DNA from: Candidatus Rokubacteria bacterium RIFCSPLOWO2_02_FULL_72_37
GTDB lineage: Bacteria > Methylomirabilota > Methylomirabilia > Rokubacteriales > CSP1-6
Direction of reading: 5' to 3'
Length of the DNA stretch: 19,506 nt
Assembly: GCA_001790315.1 (NCBI GenBank)
Contig: MGCE01000184.1
Location: 1 to 19,506 of the forward strand
Shown: piece by piece, positions 15,675 to 19,506 of the stretch
How positions within the stretch are numbered: position 1 is the first letter of the stretch
Layout of the letters: each line of letters opens with the position of its first letter
The notes under the pieces: model-generated
What the model saw: the letters and a program-made list of their open reading frames with translations, nothing else
What the model was told of the DNA's origin: nothing
Database searches by the model: none
Position numbers and translations under genes: made by a program

Positions 15675-15711
15675 TCACCGCTCCGCTCGCGCTTCGCTTC
15701 AGTGTGATGGA

Positions 15712-15733
15712 GGCGCGGTCGATCGACCGCGCC
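15712..15733. repeat. 22-bp perfect palindrome
   Basis: The half site GGCGCGGTCGA is followed directly by its complement, giving 22 bases of perfect two-fold symmetry. It lies between the toxin remnant and the last transposition gene. Its role is unknown; candidates are a protein-binding site, part of a transposon end or a cruciform-forming element. Confidence 0.55.
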
Positions 15734-15763
15734 TGAGGGCCCGGATCGCTCGCTGACGCTCGC

Positions 15764-15783
15764 GCGGGGGCTGCCGCCCCCGC
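15764..15783 (-). terminator. GC hairpin downstream of the transposition genes
   Basis: GCGGGGGC-(four bases)-GCCCCCGC forms a perfect 8-bp GC stem, 30 bases after the stop of the last transposition gene on the minus strand. It has no U tract, so termination would be atypical for an intrinsic terminator. It may instead belong to the element boundary. Confidence 0.35.
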
Positions 15784-15813
15784 TGATCTCTTCGTGGTGA
15801 CGGCCGCCAGCGA

Positions 15814-16824
15814 TCATCCAGGCGGTGCGTTCCCGTTCCCATCCATAGAGTCGGGAACCGGAACCGGTCGAACGGCGACCCAGCCGTCGCGCCCGGCGCG
15901 CCGAATGAGCCGATCAGCGGCCAGCCGTTGGAGCACCGCGAGGAGCGTTTGCTTGCGTACGCCGAGGGTCGTCCGGAGGGTGTCGGTCGCGACGGCGGCC
16001 GGGGCGCGCCGGACGAGCGCGAGCGCCCGCTCGCCGAGCGGATCGGGCGGCAGGCCGTCGTCGCAGACGAACCGGGCGGTGGAGCCCGCGCCGGTGTCCT
16101 CGACCCGAAGCTGGAGGCGGAGGGGCGGCGGACACGGCGCGGCCCGGTGCTCGATGCGGAGTTCGAGGGCGGCGTCGGGGCCGAGGCGGCGGAGGTACAG
16201 ATTGGTGTCGCCGAAGGCGTGCAGGTCGCTGGAGCCGCGGAGGCCGTGGCCGGCGACGCCGCCGGCGGGCGCTTTGCGCGTGTGGTGGACGAGGAGGATG
16301 GCGCACTCGCTGGCGCGCGCGAGCGTGCGCAGGCCGTCGAGGATGACGGCCATGTCGGCGGCGGAGTTTTCGTCGGCCCGATGCAGCCGGATCAAGGGAT
16401 CGAGGATGAGCAGGCGCGGGCTGACCTGCGCGACCGTCGCGGCGAGCCGCTCGAGGCCGTCAGGCAAGCGGACGCCGGCTTCGACGATCACCTCGATGGG
16501 CAACGCCGGCAGGGTCTGATCGCGCGCCGCCGCCAGCGCGGCGAGGCGCTGGACGACGACGGCCGGCGGATCCTCCGCGGCGCAGAGCAGCACGGGGCCG
16601 GGCGTGGGGACGGCGAAGCGCCCAGCCGCGGCGGTCGCGGAGGCGACGGCGACGGCGAGCTCGAGGGCGAAGAAGCTCTTGCCGGTCTTCGGCGCCCCGC
16701 CGAGGATGCCGGCGGCGCCGACGAGGAACAGATCGGCGAGGAGCCAGCGGAGCGGGGCGGTGGGGTCGCCGACCTGGGCGGCGGGCAGCGTGCGATAGGG
16801 CGCGGCCGGCTCAGGCATGCTCAT
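15814..16824 (-). CDS. RepA-like RecA-fold ATPase with C-terminal winged helix, third transposition-module gene
   Basis: This 336-residue protein has Walker A GGAPKTGKSFF (42-52), AAED (82-85), Walker B RLLILDPLIRLH (137-148) and LLVHHTRK (177-184), then HGLRGSSDL. That set is typical of the AAA_25/RepA group of RecA-fold hexameric helicases encoded by plasmids and phages. Residues from about 275 form a winged helix-turn-helix (LRTTLGVRKQTLLAVLQRLA). ATG 16824 (MSMPEP) or 16818 could be the start; both overlap the upstream ATPase stop. TniA/TniB elements often carry TniQ here, so this gene may supply a helicase-loading or replication-restart function. That role is inferred from position. Confidence 0.8.
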   Translation of the reverse strand: MSMPEPAAPYRTLPAAQVGDPTAPLRWLLADLFLVGAAGILGGAPKTGKSFFALELAVAVASATAAAGRFAVPTPGPVLLCAAEDPPAVVVQRLAALAAARDQTLPALPIEVIVEAGVRLPDGLERLAATVAQVSPRLLILDPLIRLHRADENSAADMAVILDGLRTLARASECAILLVHHTRKAPAGGVAGHGLRGSSDLHAFGDTNLYLRRLGPDAALELRIEHRAAPCPPPLRLQLRVEDTGAGSTARFVCDDGLPPDPLGERALALVRRAPAAVATDTLRTTLGVRKQTLLAVLQRLAADRLIRRAGRDGWVAVRPVPVPDSMDGNGNAPPG

Positions 16825-17617
16825 CGTCGAAGACGGCGGCCTGCACGTCGGCGGCGTCGACGTGCTTGCGGCTGGCGCGGGCCGCGGCGAGGAGCGCGCT
16901 GGTGGCGAGGTGATTGAGCCGGCGCATGACGCCGCGGCTGTGCTGGAAGAGCAGATCGCCGGCGCCGGGGCGAAAGAGCATGGCACGGGCACCGACGGCC
17001 CGCGGGCGGCGATCGAGGTACTCGGCACTCTCGCGATCGGTGAGCGGGGCAAGCGAAGTGCGCACGACGAGGCGCTGCCAGAGGGCCTCGAAGTCGGGCT
17101 GCTGGAGCCGCTCGCGGAGGACGGGCTGGCCGGCCAGGAGCAGCACGAACGGCGCGCGCCGATCGAAGTCGAGCTGGCTCAGCAGCCGGAGCTCTTCGAG
17201 TGAGGCGTCGGGGAGCCGGTGGGCTTCGTCGAGAATGAGCAGTTCCGTCTTCGCCGAGCCGTCGAGCTCGGCGAGCAACGCAGCGGCGGTCTGGGCGGTC
17301 GTGCGCCGCACAGGCGTGCCGTAGCGCACGGCGAGCTGGCCCACGAGGCCGAAGGGGCCGCACGAGCTGAGCGCGGTGGCGATCACGCGGAGGTCGCTCG
17401 CCGGCAAGCTCGCGCAGAGCGTATTGAGCACGATCGATTTCCCCGTGCCCGGCGGCGCCACGAGCAAGGCGGGCCCGCGCGTGTCGACGGCGAAGCGCAG
17501 CCGCTCCAGGGCTTCCGCGAAGCTCGCGTGGTGGAGCAGGCCCTCGGGCGGCACGGCGCGCTCGAACGGAAGCGCGCTGAGGCCGAAGTGGTGCAGGAGC
17601 TTGTCGACGGTCGTCAT
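16811..17617 (-). CDS. TniB/ExeA-like AAA+ ATPase
   Basis: This 268-residue protein begins with the ExeA/TniB-like lead HHFGLSALPFER, then Walker A APPGTGKS (54-61), Walker B LLILDEAH (126-133), QLDFDRRAPFVLLLAGQP as sensor 1 region, and a C-terminal lid with HSRGVMRRLNHLATSALLAA. In TniA/TniB elements this ATPase binds target DNA and activates the transposase. The ATG overlaps the transposase stop as TGATG, so the two are translationally coupled. General secretion ATPase ExeA shares the fold, but the transposase partner decides in favour of transposition. Confidence 0.88.
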   Translation of the reverse strand: MTTVDKLLHHFGLSALPFERAVPPEGLLHHASFAEALERLRFAVDTRGPALLVAPPGTGKSIVLNTLCASLPASDLRVIATALSSCGPFGLVGQLAVRYGTPVRRTTAQTAAALLAELDGSAKTELLILDEAHRLPDASLEELRLLSQLDFDRRAPFVLLLAGQPVLRERLQQPDFEALWQRLVVRTSLAPLTDRESAEYLDRRPRAVGARAMLFRPGAGDLLFQHSRGVMRRLNHLATSALLAAARASRKHVDAADVQAAVFDDEHA

Positions 17618-19233
17618 CAGGGCGAGTCCTTTCGGTGGAGCGCCTGCTGGGCGCTCAGGTGGAAGATCTTCAGGTAGTGGGTGTAGACGGCGACGTGCAG
17701 GCCGCGCCCGCGCACGCGCAGGGCATGCTCGAGGGCCAGGCGCGTGGTGGCGTCAGCGAACGGACCGACGGTGTCGTACGCGACGGTGAGCTCGTCGCGC
17801 TCGTAGGGCGCCAGCGCCTTGCCGAGGTACTCGGCGACGAGCGCGAGAAAGGCCGGGCGCGTGAACGTCGGCGCCGGCGTCCAGTCGGCGAACGTCAGGC
17901 GCCGGGCTTCGGCGACGACGCGGCGATCGTACTCGGCGCGCAACGCGCCGAGGTAGTCGAACGCCGGCGGGGTGACGGTCGGGCGCTCGGGCCGCGGCTG
18001 GGGCGGCTCGTTGGGGCGCTGCGGGAGCGCGCGCTGCATGCGCTGACCGTCGCGGTAGATCAAGACATCCGCGAGATCGTGCGGATCGTAATGCACCTGG
18101 ACCCAGCGACCGCGCAGATGCGGTTCGACGACGAAGGCGACCCCGTCGACCTCGACGGTCACGGTCTTCGGATGCACCTTGCGGCGAACGCGCACGCGGA
18201 AGGTCTCGGCGACGAGGACGGGATCGGGATAGCGCGGGGTGAAGTCGGGCTGGGCGAAGCGATCGAGCGGGGTCTGGCCGGTGGCCTCGTGGACCGTGAG
18301 GTGATAGCGCTGCTCGAGCCACCCCTCGAAGCGGAGTTGGATCTCCCGATGGTCGTCGAGGCGCAGGGCGCGAATCTCGGGCTCGAACTGCTCGACGACC
18401 GTGCGATTCCAGCGCTCGATAGCGCCGCGGCCCTCGCTCGTGTACGGCGTGCTGTGCCGGAGCTTGATGCCGAGGTGGGCGCACGCGAAGGCGAACTGGT
18501 CGGCCCGGTAGGCGGCGCCATTGTCGACGTAGACGGCCTCGGGCAGCCCGCGCTTGAGGATCGCCTGTTTGAGGCAGGCTTCGAGCGTCGCGATCTGTTC
18601 GGTCGCGTACCACTCGGCGTGGGGGACGAGCTTGGAGAAGTGATCGATGACCGCGCAGAGGTGGAGCGTGCGATACCGCTCACGCGCGGGATCCCAGAGC
18701 AGCGGCGCTTCGTGATAGTCACCGACCCAGAACTGATTGGGGCGTTCGAAGAGCAGCCGGATGTAGCGCTTGTCGCCGAGCGTGCGGAGGCGCCGGCGGG
18801 TGACGCCGGCGTGGGCCAGATGGCGATCGAGGGTGGCGCGGCGGAGCTGGCCGCGCACGACGCGGCCGGCCGTGGCGAGGATGTCGATCAGGGTCGCGGT
18901 CGAGCGCGACGGCACCTCGCGCCGCAAGGCGATCGCGGCCTCGAGGCCCTCGCGCGAGAGCGCGCGGAGTGTGCCGCGATCGTGGCGTCGCTTCGGGAGG
19001 AGCCCGTCGAGGCCGTGGCGGCGGTAGGCGCTCCACCAGCTCCAGAGGGTGCGCGTGCTGAAGCGGCGCTCGCGGCCGTCGGGCGTGCGGTAGCTGCGCG
19101 TCGCCAGCTCGACGATCCGCGCCGAGCGCTCGCCGCGGGGCAGCGCCTCGATGTCGAGCTCGCCGATGATGGCGTGGCGGAAGAGCGCCTGCTGCTGGTG
19201 CCGGGCGTCAGGATCGTCACGGTCGTCGTGCAT
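17617..19233 (-). CDS. TniA-like DDE transposase/integrase with Mu-type C-terminus
   Basis: This 538-residue protein has an N-terminal helix-turn-helix region (residues about 55-95, RTLWSWWSAYRRHGLDGLLP). The integrase core has D172 (WVGDYHEAP), D237 (VYVDNGAAY) and E273 (GRGAIERWNR). The last two are 35 residues apart, the classical DD35E spacing. A Mu-type beta-barrel domain follows (about 330-400, VRRKVHPKTVTVEVDGVAF, LRGRWVQVHYDPHDL). The C-terminal 120 residues are likely the part that contacts the ATPase. The gene looks intact with all catalytic residues. The ATG at 19233 has only a weak upstream ribosome site and is preceded by an inverted repeat. Confidence 0.92.
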   Translation of the reverse strand: MHDDRDDPDARHQQQALFRHAIIGELDIEALPRGERSARIVELATRSYRTPDGRERRFSTRTLWSWWSAYRRHGLDGLLPKRRHDRGTLRALSREGLEAAIALRREVPSRSTATLIDILATAGRVVRGQLRRATLDRHLAHAGVTRRRLRTLGDKRYIRLLFERPNQFWVGDYHEAPLLWDPARERYRTLHLCAVIDHFSKLVPHAEWYATEQIATLEACLKQAILKRGLPEAVYVDNGAAYRADQFAFACAHLGIKLRHSTPYTSEGRGAIERWNRTVVEQFEPEIRALRLDDHREIQLRFEGWLEQRYHLTVHEATGQTPLDRFAQPDFTPRYPDPVLVAETFRVRVRRKVHPKTVTVEVDGVAFVVEPHLRGRWVQVHYDPHDLADVLIYRDGQRMQRALPQRPNEPPQPRPERPTVTPPAFDYLGALRAEYDRRVVAEARRLTFADWTPAPTFTRPAFLALVAEYLGKALAPYERDELTVAYDTVGPFADATTRLALEHALRVRGRGLHVAVYTHYLKIFHLSAQQALHRKDSP

Positions 19234-19236
19234 GTC

Positions 19237-19253
19237 GCCCGTGTACAGCGGGC
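19237..19253. promoter_or_regulatory. Inverted repeat above the transposase start
   Basis: GCCCG-TGTACAG-CGGGC lies three bases before the transposase ATG. Its centre contains the palindrome TGTACA. It could be an operator for self-regulation by the transposase or the winged-helix protein, or an mRNA hairpin that limits translation. Confidence 0.35.
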
Positions 19254-19272
19254 GCGGGCCGGCGGGAAATCT

Positions 19273-19506
19273 TCAACGGCGGGGAGGGCTCCTGCGCGTC
19301 AGGAGCGCGAGCCGCCGGAACGCGAGGAACTCGGCGAGGAGCCACCAGCGGAGCGGACTGGGATCAGCCGGCGGCTCCGGCTGCGCGCGGTGCAGGACGG
19401 CGAGAGCCACGAGGACCTGCGCGGCCTCGAGGACGGTCCGCGCTCGCTCGGTCGAACGGGCGCGGGCGCCGGCGGGCACCTCGCGCGGGAGTAGCCTGGG
19501 CTCGGC
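19273..19506 (-). CDS. Small ORF upstream of the transposase, N-terminus beyond the window
   Basis: The frame is open from the right edge to a TGA at 19275-19273, giving at least 77 residues. A GTG at 19479 is a possible internal start. The sequence is helical and basic, with ARTVLEAAQVLVALAVLHRA, then PSPLRWWLLAEFLAFRRLAL and a tail LLTRRSPPRR. I do not recognise a family. It ends 39 bases before the transposase and shares its direction, so it may be part of the element. In DNA this GC-rich, chance open frames are common, so coding is not certain. Confidence 0.45.
   Translation of the reverse strand, partial: AEPRLLPREVPAGARARSTERARTVLEAAQVLVALAVLHRAQPEPPADPSPLRWWLLAEFLAFRRLALLTRRSPPRR

Larger units (their letters stand above)
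15814..19506 (-). mobile_element. TniA-TniB-RepA-like transposon, right end outside the window
   Basis: Three coupled minus-strand genes (transposase, AAA+ ATPase, RecA-fold ATPase) and an upstream small ORF form a Mu/Tn552/Tn5053-related module. The given start is the last gene's stop; the true left end probably lies in 15680-15800 beside the toxin remnant. I could not identify terminal inverted repeats or a target duplication, because the other end is not in the window. Confidence 0.75.

Noticed and set aside
17635..19494. Long plus-strand open frame of about 619 codons opposite the transposase
   Set aside because: It is a mirror frame of an intact DDE transposase, low in complexity and without domain motifs, as expected in GC-rich DNA.
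15814..19506. CRISPR-associated or Tn7-type targeted transposon
   Set aside because: No Cas gene, CRISPR repeat, TnsA or TniQ-like protein is visible; the third gene is a RepA-like ATPase.

Overview
The window is very GC-rich, densely coded bacterial DNA with many 1-20 base gene overlaps. No rRNA, tRNA or CRISPR array is visible. The gene content (a UGSC selenoprotein, a compact oxidative pentose phosphate operon, a split BY-kinase/Wzz/SLBB exopolysaccharide module) fits an uncultured GC-rich lineage such as Rokubacteria/Methylomirabilota or a deltaproteobacterium-like group. That placement is inference from family content and style; no marker gene is present.

Region 1 (1-2330, minus strand) is a coupled operon read right to left: a 78-residue unknown protein, then a long two-domain UGSC-family selenoprotein, a truncated PspC-like ORF, and the start of a probable DUF6027 protein cut by the window edge. 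The selenoprotein has an in-frame UGA at 1812-1810 that a normal gene caller splits at. The UGA lies in the family motif Sec-Gly-Ser-Cys and is followed at the expected distance by a perfect hairpin resembling a bacterial SECIS.

Region 2 (2348-9034, plus strand) is a tightly packed sugar-phosphate operon: FGGY gluconokinase, 6-phosphogluconolactonase, an RpiB-phosphoglucose isomerase fusion, a short 6-phosphogluconate dehydrogenase, and glucose-6-phosphate dehydrogenase. Together they link fructose-6-P, glucose-6-P, 6-phosphogluconate, ribulose-5-P and ribose-5-P. Only 17 bases, nearly all a perfect inverted repeat, separate it from the divergent selenoprotein operon.

Region 3 (9031-12380, minus strand) encodes an SLBB outer-membrane export protein, a Wzz/GNVR chain-length protein and a BY-kinase with a nine-tyrosine tail, behind a near-consensus sigma70-type promoter. 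The kinase and zwf converge on one shared CTAG. Region 4 (12401-15252, minus strand) holds a small lipoprotein, serA and an SDR oxidoreductase.

Region 5 (15253-19506) is accessory. It holds a 5'-truncated ParE/RelE toxin remnant, a GC-rich palindromic stretch, and a transposition module on the minus strand: a TniA-like DDE transposase, a TniB/ExeA-like AAA+ ATPase and, where TniQ might be expected, a RepA-like RecA-fold ATPase with a C-terminal winged helix. A further small ORF continues past the right edge. The most notable points are the unannotatable-by-default selenoprotein with its SECIS, the three-gene transposon, and the RpiB-PGI fusion.
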